A stretch of 64,000 nt of DNA from positions 71,731,836 through 71,795,835 of the forward strand of contig CM061063.1 in NCBI GenBank assembly GCA_030762895.1, written 5' to 3'. Positions 31,401 to 43,455 of the stretch are shown here, piece by piece. This stretch comes from Sophora flavescens (Eukaryota; Streptophyta; Magnoliopsida; Fabales; Fabaceae). Each line of letters starts with the position of its first letter. The first letter of the stretch is position 1. Below the pieces are notes generated by a model that was not told the DNA's origin, ran no database searches, and saw only the letters and a program-made list of their open reading frames with translations. A program made the translations under genes and the position numbers.

Positions 31401-34135
31401 GAAGAGAAACTAACAAGGTTAGGCAAGCTCTCCAGCTTGATAGAATGTATCTTTGGGAAGTTAATCTGGGCGTCATCTTCAAACTCTTCTTGTAGTTGCT
31501 CAACAATGACATTAGTCATTAATTTGCACTCGGAAATTTCAATTTCAAAAAGTTGGGGAAGGTTTCTAGCCACGGAAATTGAGAAGAGATTTTTCAACTT
31601 TTCACAACCTTCAACTTTGATGACCTGAAGTTTGGTAAAGATATGTACCGGAAGTTGACCACAACATATTTTCTCCAAATTAATAAGATTGCGAATAACC
31701 AGAGACTCCAATTTGAGGAAGGGATGGTGGGGATGAACCCACTCCCTTGAGTCAATGATGTACAATATTTCAGCACTATTTTTAATGAGGAGATGGCTCA
31801 ACTGTGCAAAACCTTCGTCAATGAATCCAGGAAAGACATTTCTTGCACCGTTCACTTCAGCTAAGGATAGATCTTCAACTCCATTCAACAACATTTTAAG
31901 TCCGCGATCTAAATGAGGGGTTGTAGTCGAACTCATGTTCAACTTAAGTGTTCTTGAAGTTTCCGAATATCCAAAATAACCCCAAGACCATTTCCACCCA
32001 TCACCCATCAAAATCTTGTAACTTTCTAGCTTCCAAAGGATGAGCAAGTCCTTTGGCATATTTGAAAAATCTTGAATCTGCAAATGTAATGATTTTAGGC
32101 GATGCAGATGCCTTAGCTCACCTAGACTTGCACTATTACGCTGCTTGATTCCCTCAATCTCCCATTGAATATAGCAGTTCCCCATATAAAGCTCTTCTAG
32201 AGCTGTCAAGCTAGATATAAGATTTGCAGGAATTAATCTAAGCCTTGTACAATTACCTAAGTTCAGCAAGCGTAGGTGAGTTAGTTGCCCTATTTCTTCA
32301 GGCAACCTTTGAATCTCAGAATTTTCGAGACTAAGAATCTCCAAACCTGTTAGTTTAGAAACTATAGCTATGTCTTCTAATATGCATCCACATAAATACA
32401 ATGATGTAAGCTTGTTCAAGAGACACAATGATGGAGGAAGGGAGGGAGTACATATCATTCCTCCTAAAACTAGAACCTTCAAACGTCTCATCCCAGAGAA
32501 AAATTCATCAAATACTTTTAAATAGTTGTCTTCACTACAAAGAACAAGTATTGCCAGCTCTGGACAATCCAAACTTTCTGGAAGTACAGACATATAACAC
32601 CAATGCAAGAAAATATGTTTGCAATTTCTAAGTTGATCCATCTCGGGCCACTGTTTTAATTCAGTGTATTGCTGCTCACTGAAAGTAGGTTGAACCCTAG
32701 ATGCAATTGTGGCAGCTCCCTCACGGATAACATCATGCATTGTAACCCATTCTCTCTCTCCGTCAGGTAACAAAGATGAGGCCTTAAGGTCATCAATCAG
32801 TTTATAGAGTTTGTTTCTAGCATCTGCCAACATTTCAACATTTTTAAAAAGACCCAAACCCCAACTATACAACACTAAATCTTCAATGTGGAAATCTTTT
32901 GATCCAGAAGAACCAATAAGCAAGAACAATGACCTGTGTTGATCACTTGCTAAATATTTGTAACTCAATTCTATAGCTTTATTTGCTACAGAAGGCAATC
33001 CCTCATGGTCATATTTGGTTAACTGTTTAAAGGCATCCTTCCAAGCATATAAATTCTGGTTTTTCAAAGCCTTTGCAACTGTTACTGTCAAAAGTGGTAA
33101 CCCCATGCAAGCTCTGGCAACGTCAAAAGCTGTAGGCAGCATACGTTTTTCTTTAACAATATCACCTGCTGTCTTCTCGAACAAGTTCCAACTCTCTTCT
33201 TCAGATAAAATTTCTAGTCTATAATTTTTTTGAGTACCCATCTCACTGCTCAGCACATTAAGATCTCTGGATGTCAGCAATAACTTGCAAACTTTGTGTT
33301 CATCCCCAAAAGGAACCCCAACTTCCGTCATATCAATTTTTTCCCAAATATCATCCATGATAACAAGAATTTTATTCTCTTTCCTTATTCTATCACACAA
33401 TCGTCGTGCTCTTCCTTCTTTTGACTCTTCATTAAATTTCATACCTAACCCATCTGCTAGTTGGGCTTGTATTCCTTTAACATCTGGAGAACTGGTTACG
33501 GTAGCAACAATGACAGCACTAAAAGAACCACCATGCTCAGCTTGCCATGCTACTTCTTTGATTAGCATGGACTTGCCCACACCTCCCATCCCATATACCC
33601 CAATCATGTGCATGTTATCATCCTCTAATTCCTGCATAATCTCTTTCAGGATTGAGGTTCTAGAGTTCAGGGCCTCATAACCTCTAGCAGACGGAGTCAG
33701 TGCCATTGACAAACGAGGCAGGGAAGATATTTTATCCATCTTTATGGCCTCATTTAACCGTGTCATCATTTCAGATATTTTGTTGGCCATCTCTGTGGCT
33801 TTCCTACTCTGTTGATGCATTGTCCACAGGTTTGCATTGAGACAGCCAACTCTTGCATGCCCTTCATTCTCTAGAAAATCATTTGCCTCAGCAACAATAA
33901 CACCTGCTTTCGCCAAGCAGTTATGGACACTGACAAAAATCTTTTCTCCATTCTGCTCTGCAGCATCAACACGTTGTTGCAAAGTTCGTTTGGCTTCTTC
34001 TAGAGTTTGAAACTGGATATTGAGGTTGTCAATGTTGCTCCTGTAGAAGATTATATAACCAAGCTCAGACCAAACAGGTCCAACTGCGCAATGAACAATC
34101 TGAAAGGCAATTGATCTAATAATTTCCACGGCCAT
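28414..34135 (-). CDS. CC-NB-ARC-LRR disease resistance protein gene
   Basis: Plant intracellular immune receptor of the RPS2/RPS5-like CNL group; such proteins sense pathogen effectors, usually at or near the plasma membrane or in the cytosol, by ATP/ADP exchange in the NB-ARC domain. Exons on the minus strand: 34135-31313, 30631-30353, 30245-29523, 29356-28538 and, less surely, 28452-28414. All introns are GT-AG, short (681, 107, 166 and 85 bp) and phase 0, giving about 1,560 residues. Order of domains: CC-type N-terminus (1-150), NB-ARC (about 165-470) with all main motifs, then a long LRR region spread over exons 1-4. The start ATG at 34135 is supported by the conserved duplicate at 24129. 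No internal stop or frameshift was found, so the gene is probably functional. The last exon is uncertain. Confidence 0.85.
28538..29356 (-). CDS. Exon 4: LRR segment
   Basis: 273 codons between acceptor TATAG|GTTATCCCC and donor GAAAAG|GTAAAT. Starts VIPKIEELSLSSNDVTSI and ends RKIFDEK, the same FDEK ending as exon 1. Contains LQNLETLEVIWCSRLKNVV and FLNLRHLIIFDCEMVEEIVV repeats. Read-through past the donor gives a hydrophobic 43-residue tail ending at 28409; if the last intron were kept, the protein would end there. Confidence 0.82.
29523..30245 (-). CDS. Exon 3: LRR segment
   Basis: 241 codons between acceptor CATAG|GTTAAATTT and donor ACCAAG|GTACAC. It starts VKFPNLETLVVSHMDNLKSI and has at least six irregular LRRs, including LRNLETLVVTDCAALEVVFE and LQVLFIKNCRVESIV. 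Ends HPLFSSTK. Phase 0 on both sides. Confidence 0.85.
30353..30631 (-). CDS. Exon 2: LRR segment
   Basis: 93 codons between acceptor GTGAACAG|GTTGCA and donor GAAGAG|GTGAGC. It starts VAMPNLHTMKLSSMNTTKLW and contains NLTHLTIESCSDLKYLF and LQYLNITNCQTMEDIF, the irregular LRRs with 'C..L..LF' spacing common in the C-terminal LRRs of this family. Ends KSLTMEE. Phase 0 on both sides. Confidence 0.85.
31313..34135 (-). CDS. Exon 1: CC, NB-ARC and first LRRs
   Basis: 941 codons, ending FDEK at a donor GAGAAG|GTACGC. P-loop GMGGVGKS at residues 182-189; RNBS-A-like ATVTSSPDVKGIQ at 211-223; kinase-2 ILVIMDDIW at 256-264; RNBS-B CKLLLTSRDLNV at 283-294; GLPL at 345-348; RNBS-D-like FLLIGSSGSKDFHIEDLVLY near 404-423; MHD at 466-468. 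Kinase-2 ends in W, as in non-TIR receptors. The N-terminal 150 residues lack a clear EDVID motif, as in RPS5-type proteins. LRRs of the canonical LxxLxxLxL type run from about 550 (LTGLEILSLENSEIQRLPEE). The ORF continues 16 codons into the intron before a stop. Confidence 0.92.
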
Positions 34136-35132
34136 CCTTGCTTTTGCACTTTAGTCTGTCCTTCTCTATAGGAAGCATGTCAAAAAATTTGATTTTAGAA
34201 CCATAAAAAAGTAATAATTGATTTTTTTCCTTTCCATATATGATTTGATTTAGTTTGATTTACAAGTGTAACAGTGAATATCAATTGATTTATTGTGCAA
34301 GATGGAGACCAAATCACAGGAACCGAAAAATTGGGCACACCTCTTATTGCATTACAATCCAAAGGATGCTTCAGCTTGTAACATCTCTTCTTAGTTGATA
34401 ATGCTAATAAGGTGACAAGCATCAAATAAACAAAGATTGTGCAAAAATATAACTATTAAATCTTAAGGGGGGTAAATTTTATTTGTCAGTCAGTCAATTT
34501 TTTTCTTTCCATAATTGAGATATTCATTAATAATAAGGTCTAGATCAAGCATCACAGTGAAAACTCTCCCCACCTTCTAGGAAGGGTTGAAGAGCTCCAC
34601 CCTATCATGTGCTCAAAGCTAGACAACAGCAGAATGTTAAATCAATCTCCAAGTTCAGTTACCTATCCATAATACATAACCAAAACTTAAAATCATAGAC
34701 ATCATGTACACATAAGACAGCACCCCGGTACAATAATATTAGCAGGAAAATACTCTTGTATCTTTAGAATACCCCCATACTTTCACAGAAATCCCCTTGT
34801 CATTTTTACAATTTAAATCCCTCATTGTAATTGATCAAAATCTAACTTAATTTAGCTCCTTGTAAATAGAGGTGATAAGTATGTGCACTATGATAAATCT
34901 TAGAAGGTCGGGAGAATGTGCACTATGATGCTTAAGCTAGAGACTATTAATGAAATTTCTGCTTATCGAAATAAAAATAAAAATAAAAATAGAGGTGGTA
35001 AGTATGTCTTGTGAATTGTTGACTTCAGTTTAGTCTATTATTTATCATAAATATTTTTCTCAACCTATCTTGTTCTTATAAACATAAAATCTCATTTATA
35101 CCAAAAACTTATTTAAAGTTCTAAATTGCATG
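34136..35132. other. Upstream region of the resistance gene
   Basis: The first 60 bp are conserved in the truncated duplicate (24130-24195), so they are probably the untranslated leader. No strong TATA box is visible. A diverged duplicate of ATGTGCACTATGAT occurs near 34881 and 34916. Confidence 0.5.
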
Positions 35133-35137
35133 AAGAT

Positions 35138-38100
35138 TGTAACACCCCGATTTTCACTACTTTCTAATATCGGTAATAAATATATAAATGTTTATATTTT
35201 TATTCGAGACTTAGAAAATGATTTTGGGAAAACCAAAGTCATATTTATATTATACTTATTTTATAAGGTTACAGTTAAATTTTGGGCTGAAAATTCAGAC
35301 GGAACCCGGTCTGCATTTTCGCTGACAGTAAAATTTTACTGATCATAAAACCTAAGTTTGACTCGAGAACGAAATGGTTAGATTCTATATCCCATTTCCA
35401 ATTTATTTTGAAAATTTTCAAAATAAATAAGTTATTATAACTTATTCGGGCGTAAAACCTAAATCAGGTAATCGATGGAGTCAAGAATAGACGCGTAGCG
35501 ATAAAACACGACATCGGATGATGAGTCATCTTGCCACCTAGGGTGGTGAGTCATACGGGTGCTCACCTAGCATTTAATTCATGTAATGATTGATTTAAGG
35601 GTGAAAAGGCCAAAATGCCCCTAACCTAACCTATTCTAGTTAAATATTAACCACGGTTAAGGCAAGACAACTTCAAATTTGCTTCTCCTTCCTATTTTGT
35701 GGTGCAAAATCAGTCACATCCCCTTCAACTATGACCACAAGTTTGTCATAATTACTTTAAGCTTGAAGTTACTAAAATGTCTTTAAGTCTTAATTAAATA
35801 CCAAATTAACCCCTAAGTGAAATTACTCTTTTGTCCCTAAATTAACACAACTTGGACAGCTTTGCCCTTGAAAACCCACGGCCTAACCCCCACTCATAGG
35901 CCATTTCACTCATTTTTATCAAATATCATCTTCTTCCTTAAGTTTCTTTCATTTTCTCTAAGTTAGCCATAACCAAATTTGTGAAGAAACCACTTGAATC
36001 CTTGTCATTTTTCAACATCCAAGAGGTATACCATACTCATCTCACTCAATCAATAGCATGTTCTTCATTCAATTTCTTGATTCAAGGCCATGATCATTAT
36101 TTGAAATTCTTAGATCTAGAACTTCAAAAATCTTTAGAAAATTATAGAAAAATCCTATGATCATAAAACCAATTTCTATGAACTTGCCATCATCTCTATG
36201 TTTAGTATTTAAGAGCATGAATCAAACAAATTTTTTTTTCCTATTCTTTCTCTTGAGGCCGAAACCCTAGCTTTTGAGGGTGGAGGAATTTTGTTCAATC
36301 TTTTAGAAAATGACAATGGATTTCATCTTTCTAATTCATATATGTATTGAATCCACGAGATTGAATCAAAATAAAATTCCTAGCATATTTTCTATGTGAA
36401 TACCGAAATTAATTTATTATGGAGTTAGAGGATTTTATTTCACTTTTTGATTTATGATCATTGATCTTGTGTTCCTAATGCTTAAGGATCACTAATCCAA
36501 GAGCTTATGAATTTTTGAAAATTTTAGCCACATGAAACCCTCATGGCCGAATCCTTGTTCTTGAGAACTTGGATGATTTTGTTTTATTTTTCAACTTGTG
36601 ATAACTTTCTTTAACTCAATAATACTCTAAGGTCATGGATCTAAGAGTATGTGAAATTTTGAGATCTCTAACTAATTTAGCTAGCCATGGCCGAACCTAT
36701 ACCATTAGGAGTTAGTAGGTTTTCTTCAAAAATTAACTTGTTTTATGTTGTGGTTTGTTGAAGGATAGTCTTTGTGTGAATCGTGTACGTGTTCTCCAGA
36801 GATCGGATTTTCGACGAAACTTATTTCGGGAGGAAAATCACTCTGAGGTAAGGGGAGTACCTGAGGGATTTTTCCGATAGCTATATGCTATTAGTGTGTG
36901 GTATGTATAATTTATTTGCGCTTGTTTGTGGTGGTTTAAATTATTTTACGTGGTTAATTTATTTGCTGTTGATTATCTGCTTTTAATTGATTATCTGCAG
37001 TTAATGGTTATAGTATTTTAATGCATGTTATAATCTGTGTTATCTGCTATAGTATTGACGTTGATTATTGATTGAAAAGCCTGACAGTGGTCAGTGCTCA
37101 ATTAATTACGAAGATAAAAGCGTTAAAAAGCTTTATGAGAAATTTTGAATATTTAATTGGTGAAATCTAGTAATATAATATTATTTGATTATTTGATTTG
37201 TTGAAAATGTGGAATAGTTGAAAATACTATTATTTTAATGATTTATCGGTGTCAGAGTGATCTATGAGTCACAGTGAGGGCATAACCGTGAAAATATTTT
37301 AGTACAGCTAAATGTTACGTAATAAATTACAAAATAATATGAAAGGTTATTATAAAGAATTAATTTTCAAAAATAACTTAATTATAATGTTGAGAAAATT
37401 ATTTTAAGAGAAAAGTCAATTTTTTACCTAAAACGTTTTTAAATTGCTAAACGACGGTTAATTCAGAAAATATTTATGGAAAGGATTCTTAAAAACAACA
37501 GTATTTGTTAGAATAGAAAATCAGTCTCAAAACGATATTTTTTAGAACCAAAGTTTTGAATAAATAATTCCAGAGGAAAATGAGTTTTTTGTGATTTGAC
37601 CGTTTTACAAATGAATTTCCAACAAAAAGGATTTTCTGTAAATTAGTTTTACACAACGGTGTTATTTCTGACAACTTGGATAAGTTGAAGAGATTTTGTT
37701 TTGTGTTTCACAGAACGAAAATAATTTTAAAGTTGAAAAGTGAACCAAGTAGCCTAGACGTCGGGATTCTAGTGTTCTATGGTGTGGACTGTGTCCTAAA
37801 GATGAAGTGTGGACTGTGTGTTCTAAAGTTGAAGTTGTTGACTGTGTGTCCTATAAAAGTTATGTTGATTTTTGTGCGCTAAAATCTACGAACCTAAGAC
37901 TGGTGCATCGGTCTAGACCTTCTTGATTTGAACATTCGGACTTCGAGTCCTATTGTTGAAATTGAAAGACAAACTTAAATGTTTAAAAGTTGAGATGATC
38001 GTGAACTTTTGAGCTTCGACAAGGAAATAATGAACAAAAATAAAAGTGACGAGAAACAAAATGTTTTACATGCATTTTTCGGCAGACGTGCTTATGGGTT

Positions 38101-38855
38101 AATATGGATATCTATACGGTGTTGGATCTCCGGAGATTAAGTACAAAAGTTTAGACGGTGAATATTGAAGTGTCATATATTTTTAATGACGACGACTGTC
38201 GGTTATGAAACCCATTGAGAAACTACTTGTTTATTTCTGAACATTTATGTTGTTATAACTATAGATGTTCTATGTTGTTTTTATGTGTTGGGCATGTAGT
38301 TATCGTGTTAAAATCCATATATTGGTTCTCACACTTGCATATACATGTGTTTTTGGTTTTGCTGTGGTACCTTGGTACATGAGTACAGATGGTGCAGAGG
38401 AGTTCCTAGCTTCTCTTGAGGATATTACTCCCGATCATTGGAGAAGTTAGTGATAATGGCGAGAATTATGGAGGTCTTTCTGGTAGATGTCTATTAGAGT
38501 GACCAGCTTAGAATTTTTCTTTGGGTGATGTGTTTCTGAGAAAGTCGGTATTTGTGGTTTGAAAACCTTTATATAGTTTAAAATTCTGTTGTGAATAACG
38601 AAGTATTTTCAGGAGAAATCCGTACGTTGTAGAAGATTTTGTTTTTGAATAAATCAGTCTATGTATGTTGGTAAGTATAATATAGTTTTACTATTGTGTT
38701 GTGCACACCACTTTTCGAAAGCATTAAGAAGAAAAAAAAATTACACCCGGATTTTTTTGACTTAAAATAAATAAATTTCCGAAAGCAACCAACAAATTTC
38801 TTTTTTATTTATTTCCGCACGTATTCACAAGGTAATGCCCAAAATGGATGTTACA
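35138..38855 (+). mobile_element. 3.7-kb solo LTR with TSD
   Basis: Starts TGTAACACCCCGATTT and ends GGATGTTACA, forming TGTAACA/TGTTACA inverted ends, with perfect 5-bp repeats AAGAT at 35133-35137 and 38856-38860. At 3,718 bp it is long for an LTR, but Ogre-like and some other gypsy LTRs in legumes reach this size. There is no PBS, PPT, gag or pol inside, so a solo LTR is the best reading. A GAGGTAAGGGGAGTACC segment (36845) resembles a splice donor. ORFs inside are short and unrecognised. Confidence 0.8.
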
Positions 38856-38860
38856 AAGAT

Positions 38861-39427
38861 GTTCACGTATATGTCAAGAGACTCAACTTTAATATATTAT
38901 ATACATATCATAATTTCTTAATTATATATCAATAGCAAATAATAAATACATAGGGCAGTGTATGGGTCAAATAGGCTTTTTCAAAAGCTCAAACTAATAT
39001 ATAGCAAAATATGCTGATCTAAAAGCTTGAAACTAGTTTCTTTGCAGGATAAACTTGGTCAAACTGGCCCTAACTAGCTCCTAATATGTCACCAGGTCTA
39101 TTCTCAATCCTACTTACAAAAACCACTTTTTATTTACTAGTGATGGGGTTGCAAACTATTAGAAAAAGTTTAGTATGAAGAAGGACCAGGATAATATAAA
39201 TGGACGATCCTAAATCTAATACATTAAAATTTTGCGCCAAGACTATACAAAAAAAAAAAAAAAAAATTGGTCAAGAATTAGTCTCAATCTCATTATTGTA
39301 GTGCTCACCAAACTCATGAAAAATCACATGAAATATTGAAGGAAAAAAAAAGATAAAGCCTATTCATACAATATAAACGGATTAACCTAATGCCTCTCTT
39401 TAGTTAAATCTATTATATATACAAAGT
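38861..39427. other. AT-rich spacer
   Basis: No gene. Poly-A run near 39250. Confidence 0.5.
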
Positions 39428-39735
39428 TAAGAGTCCGTTTGTTTAAGATTAAAAATTAAATGATTTTGATACAAAATAATTTAGTGATTATTTTTAGAGA
39501 TTTTAAAGAAAAGCATAGATAGATTTGTGTTTGTTTACAATCAAAAAAATCATTTTTTTTAACTAGTAGTTGGTTATAAAAATTGATTCTTTTCAATGAA
39601 AGTTGCTTTTCCTTTTAACCCTGAAAATATTTTTTTTTTCTGCTTTTCATTATTTTCAAAAGCAAAGACAAACACACTAAAAGTTTAAAAAAATGATTTT
39701 TTTAGCAAAATAAGCAATAACAAACGCATTCTAAA
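39428..39735. mobile_element. MITE-like element with GTTTG ends
   Basis: Left end AGAGTCCGTTTGTTTAAG and right end, read inward, AGAATGCGTTTGTTATTG. The interior is AT-rich with TTTTAAAG and GCTTTT-type palindromic words. No clear target duplication, so the call is moderate. Confidence 0.5.
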
Positions 39736-39935
39736 TGTCCTCAGGGAGAATTCTCTTCTCTGGACGATGACGCATCATCAAGCCTTATGTGTCAACACGA
39801 GAGGAATTCAAGGAATAAATATTAATGCATGATAAATTGCTAATCTGACTTTGATTGGTACCTTCAATGTCTAAAAATATTCAAATTCAAATATGGGCGA
39901 ATCTCTAAAATTTCGCCGGTACCAGTGAAGCACAC

Positions 39936-40110
39936 TATTGCGAAATTGATACCAAATTTGAAATTAATTATTGCGAAAAATCTAAAGGTGAAATCATGCG
40001 AAAATCAATTAATAATCATGCAAAATCATGCGAAATTGATAACAAGTTTGAAATTAAATATTAGAACTTATGCTGATCATGCGAAATCATGCAAGATTGA
40101 TACCAAATCA
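39936..40110. repeat. Local repeats of ATGCGAAAT..TTGATACCAAAT
   Basis: GCGAAATTGATACCAAATTTG at 39938 recurs as GCGAAATTGATAACAAGTTTG (about 40030) and GCAAGATTGATACCAAATC (about 40090), with scattered CATGCGAAA words between. A decayed tandem repeat. Confidence 0.6.
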
Positions 40111-41256
40111 TAAATAAACATATGGCAGTTGTATACTCAATTGCTTTTCAATTCATTATTTTTTTAACTCATATTTAGCTCAAAACAAATTGTTGAGAAT
40201 GGATGAACTTGCAGCACTCCCTGTATTCAGTTATCATTACTTGAGCATGCCCCCATGTCTTCTCTCTCCCACCCTTCAATGGTATGATTCTTTAGCTTTT
40301 ATCTTTACTCTTATTCTCTTTATACTCGCTTCAAATTGACTCTTCACACTATTGTTCTCCCTCGACTTTTGGCTATTGCATTTGTCGAGCAACAAGTGAT
40401 TGCAAATGACCATGAAGATCATGTCCAGAGTGGTTTGCTCATTTAGTGTTATATTCTTCAATCAACACTTCTTCGTTCGTAATACTTTGATGATTATTTT
40501 TATTTTATTTTTGGTTTTCAATGAGATGGAGTGATTGCATTTTTATTCCTATACTAATGAATGCTTCATTTTGAATCTTTTTATTGCAGATTCATGCACT
40601 ATTCGAATTTGATAGAAAGGTAATATGTCTGAAGGAATATTTAGGTTTTTCATCTTTGTAGTTTGTTTTTTTATTGTAGATAAAAGGTAATGTTTTTTTA
40701 AACTAATGATGTGTTTTATTATTGTTTTTTCGTCGGTGTACTAACACTTGATTTGAATTTTGTGTTTTCCTCGAGTTTAATTAGAAAGGTAATATCTTTC
40801 AAGCTATGTTTTCGGTTTTTCATTACTATAGATAGAAATTTAATATTTACTAACCAATTTATACAAACATTTGGTTTTCAATCTTTTGTTGCAGTACTTC
40901 CTTTCTTATTTCGATTTTAGATAGAAAGGTAATATCTTTTATGAAAATTATTTTGGAAGACTAAGTCAAATTTTATGTAAAACTGTTAATGCTCCAGTTT
41001 TAAGTATCAAGGACCACAATTGGTATGCATTAGTTATAATGTTGGTTCTACAATCTGATACTTTTTTTTTTTTTCCTTCTCACAATGTTAAATTATTCTT
41101 TACTTTTATTTTTAATTTCATTTAGAGCATGATGGAGTACAATAAGGAAGAGAAAAAAAAAAGATTTTTTTTATTTGGTTTGAAATTGTTTTTATTAAGG
41201 ATTTGGTGATAAGTTGAAAAATAATAAATAAAAGATCTCTCCCATTTTTATTAGAA
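40111..41256. other. AT-rich spacer
   Basis: Contains GAAAGGTAATATCTTT words near 40613, 40783 and 40925, spaced irregularly, and no supported gene. Confidence 0.5.
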
Positions 41257-41713
41257 CTAGTATTTTTGAACCCGTGCATCTCAATTACTATTATTATTGA
41301 TAGCATTGTTATCATTAATTACCTAAATTGTGTCTCTATATGTACGAAACTTTTTTTTTCCTTTATCCCAAATCAAGTCCACTATGTCAAACATTTTCTT
41401 GACTTATTTCACACATTGCTTTCAATATTTCCTTCTCACCCATAATGGTGGTACTCGTTCATCTCCAAGGCTTTTTATTTATAGACAGAAGTAATCAACA
41501 AAAGCCTTGAAACAATTTTATCTAGAATTTGAGTGCAAAGAATTGAATATTATTTTTATTTTAAAATGATATCCAATACGTAATGTAACACTATGTATTA
41601 AGTGTTCCTCTTCGATTATTACTAATGATCAACTAATCCTCTTAAATCATGTGATGCTGACACGTGTCAATTTATTAGAAAAATCACAAATTCCCCTTAT
41701 TAATTAGTATAGA
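41257..41713 (-). mobile_element. Non-autonomous Helitron-like element
   Basis: Read on the minus strand it starts TCTATACTAATTAATAAGGG (41713 downward) and ends GATGCACGGGTTCAAAAATA then CTAG (41260-41257), next to a host T. A TC start, a CTAG end and a CACGGG block just before the end fit plant Helitrons, which insert between A and T. The terminal hairpin is imperfect. No rep-helicase is present. Confidence 0.5.
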
Positions 41714-42080
41714 TATAGATTTATTATTTAAAATAGAAAAAACAAAGGCAAGGATGTAGAAAAAAATAGATTAGAAAATATGAATAGCTCTACCTCTATT
41801 TATGTCAATTCAGAGATTGTCATGTTTGACTCCCAAAACATTGTACCTTTACTGGTTTGTAAATATTTTAAAACAAAAAAATATAAATTTTAGAAAGAAA
41901 ATTTTTTTTCATCACTTGACATGTGACTTGCACCATTGTGCTACACTAAAATAAACATTGCCCCTTATTAATTAGTATAGATATAGATTTATTATTTAAA
42001 ATAGAAAAAACAAAGGCAATGAAATAGAAAAAAAATACAAAATATGAATAGCCCAGCCTCTATTTATGTTAATACAGATA
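41693..42080. repeat. 268-bp direct duplication of the Helitron-like start
   Basis: CCCCTTATTAATTAGTATAG and the next 100 bp, including AACAAAGGCAA and GAATAGC..CTCTATTTATGT, occur at 41693 and again at 41961. Confidence 0.8.
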
Positions 42081-43080
42081 TTAGAAAATAAAAAAGTAAA
42101 TAAGAAAAAAAATAAAAAAAAAAGTATATAAAAAAATATTTTAAAAAAATAGGAAAATAATAATTAGAAAAAATATTCAAAAAAAATTAGAAAAAATAAA
42201 ATTAATTAGAAAAAAAAAATTTTAAAAAATCAATTATAAAAATAAACATTTAAGAAAAAGCATAAAATTGTCTGTTCTATTATTTATTTTGTTTTTTAGG
42301 CACGCAGAGCTCCAAAAATGACAAAATTCACAGTCGATGGTGCAAATCTCTATATATTTATTATTATTTATTACTGTTATTCATTATTTTATTTTTATTA
42401 TCAATTGCTATATATTCCTGTTTTTCCTTTTTATAATATATTTTTTCAATATTTTTCCTTTTTATTCATTATTTTTGTTATTTATTACTGTTATTCAATA
42501 TTTTTGTTATTTATTACTGTTTGTTCATCATACATATGATACAGAATGGGCCTTATGAATAGAGCATATGGATTGACTTGGGCCACGATATCGGGGTGAT
42601 CAGGTTACTAGATTAAAATTTCTTTTTGCAAGTTTGTCAGATATTTCAGATGTCTTCTAATTCCCACCTTTACACAATTTGCATGATTATGCTTTGGTTT
42701 GTAAACTCTATACTTTAGTTTGTCGGACGACTAGGCATGATTAGGTGCCACTTGAGCTACTTATAGTTATTGTTCTTGCATCAAAATGAAAAATTGAGAA
42801 GGATATTTATGATTTTAAGAAATCTTAAGATTCGCTTATGCTTGCAATGTTCCTTGGTTACTTTTCTTTACTGTATTTTGATCTGGAATTGATTACTTAT
42901 ATCATACTGTTCTTTGTATTTATATGTACATATGCTAAAAGAGACATTCCATTTAAAAATGAATATATTTAACAAAGTCTTGGATTTTTACACAATGGAA
43001 ATGTACAGTATAAAATATTCACATATTTTATAATGTCGGTAGTTTGTTGGAAATTTGTGTTATCTAGCTCTTTATTTCAA
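42081..43080. other. Very AT-rich DNA
   Basis: Long A-rich stretch 42085-42270, then T-rich repeats of TTATTACTGTTATTCA (42367, 42480, 42513). The two overlapping ORFs at 42318-42558 are low-complexity Tyr/Phe/Ile and not credible genes. Confidence 0.6.
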
Positions 43081-43099
43081 TGTCTTTGGGATGTGTCTC

Positions 43100-43435
43100 T
43101 TTGGGTTTTTGGTGACATTTGAAAGAGCTTATTTAAGTTCCTTTTGACTTATCTGATGACATAAGCTCTTATGCAATGTGTTTGACAGAGCTTATAAAAA
43201 TAACTTATGTCATCACATAAGGAGTTTTTGACTTATTTTCATAAGTCACTGGGAGAAGCTTATAGAATTATCATAAGAGCTTATGCATTAAACACCCTTT
43301 TTCACTATTCGAATCATCTCATGCCCCTTTCTTTCTTTTTCTTTCTTTAAGCCCTTATGACATAAGCTCTCATGCGATAAGGTCTTATGTGATAAACTCT
43401 TAATTAAGTTGTTTACCCAAACGCACCCTTTGTCT
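43100..43435. mobile_element. MITE-like palindromic element (CATAAGCTCTTATG)
   Basis: Many copies of ACATAAGCTCTTATG and its complement lie between 43150 and 43400, with ends TTTGGGTTTTTGGTG and, read inward from the right, GGGTGCGTTTGGGTAAAC. The folded structure fits a decayed MITE; end points are approximate. Confidence 0.5.
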
Positions 43436-43455
43436 AATGGAGCTTCTTTCTTTCT

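Noticed and set aside
31290..33680. Plus-strand ORFs (up to 131 codons) opposite the resistance gene
   Set aside because: They are antisense shadows of the long exon 1 and carry no domain.
42318..42558. Two overlapping 73-codon ORFs rich in Tyr, Phe and Ile, like membrane peptides
   Set aside because: Simple TTATTACTGTTATT-type repeats give such frames by chance. No start context or homology.
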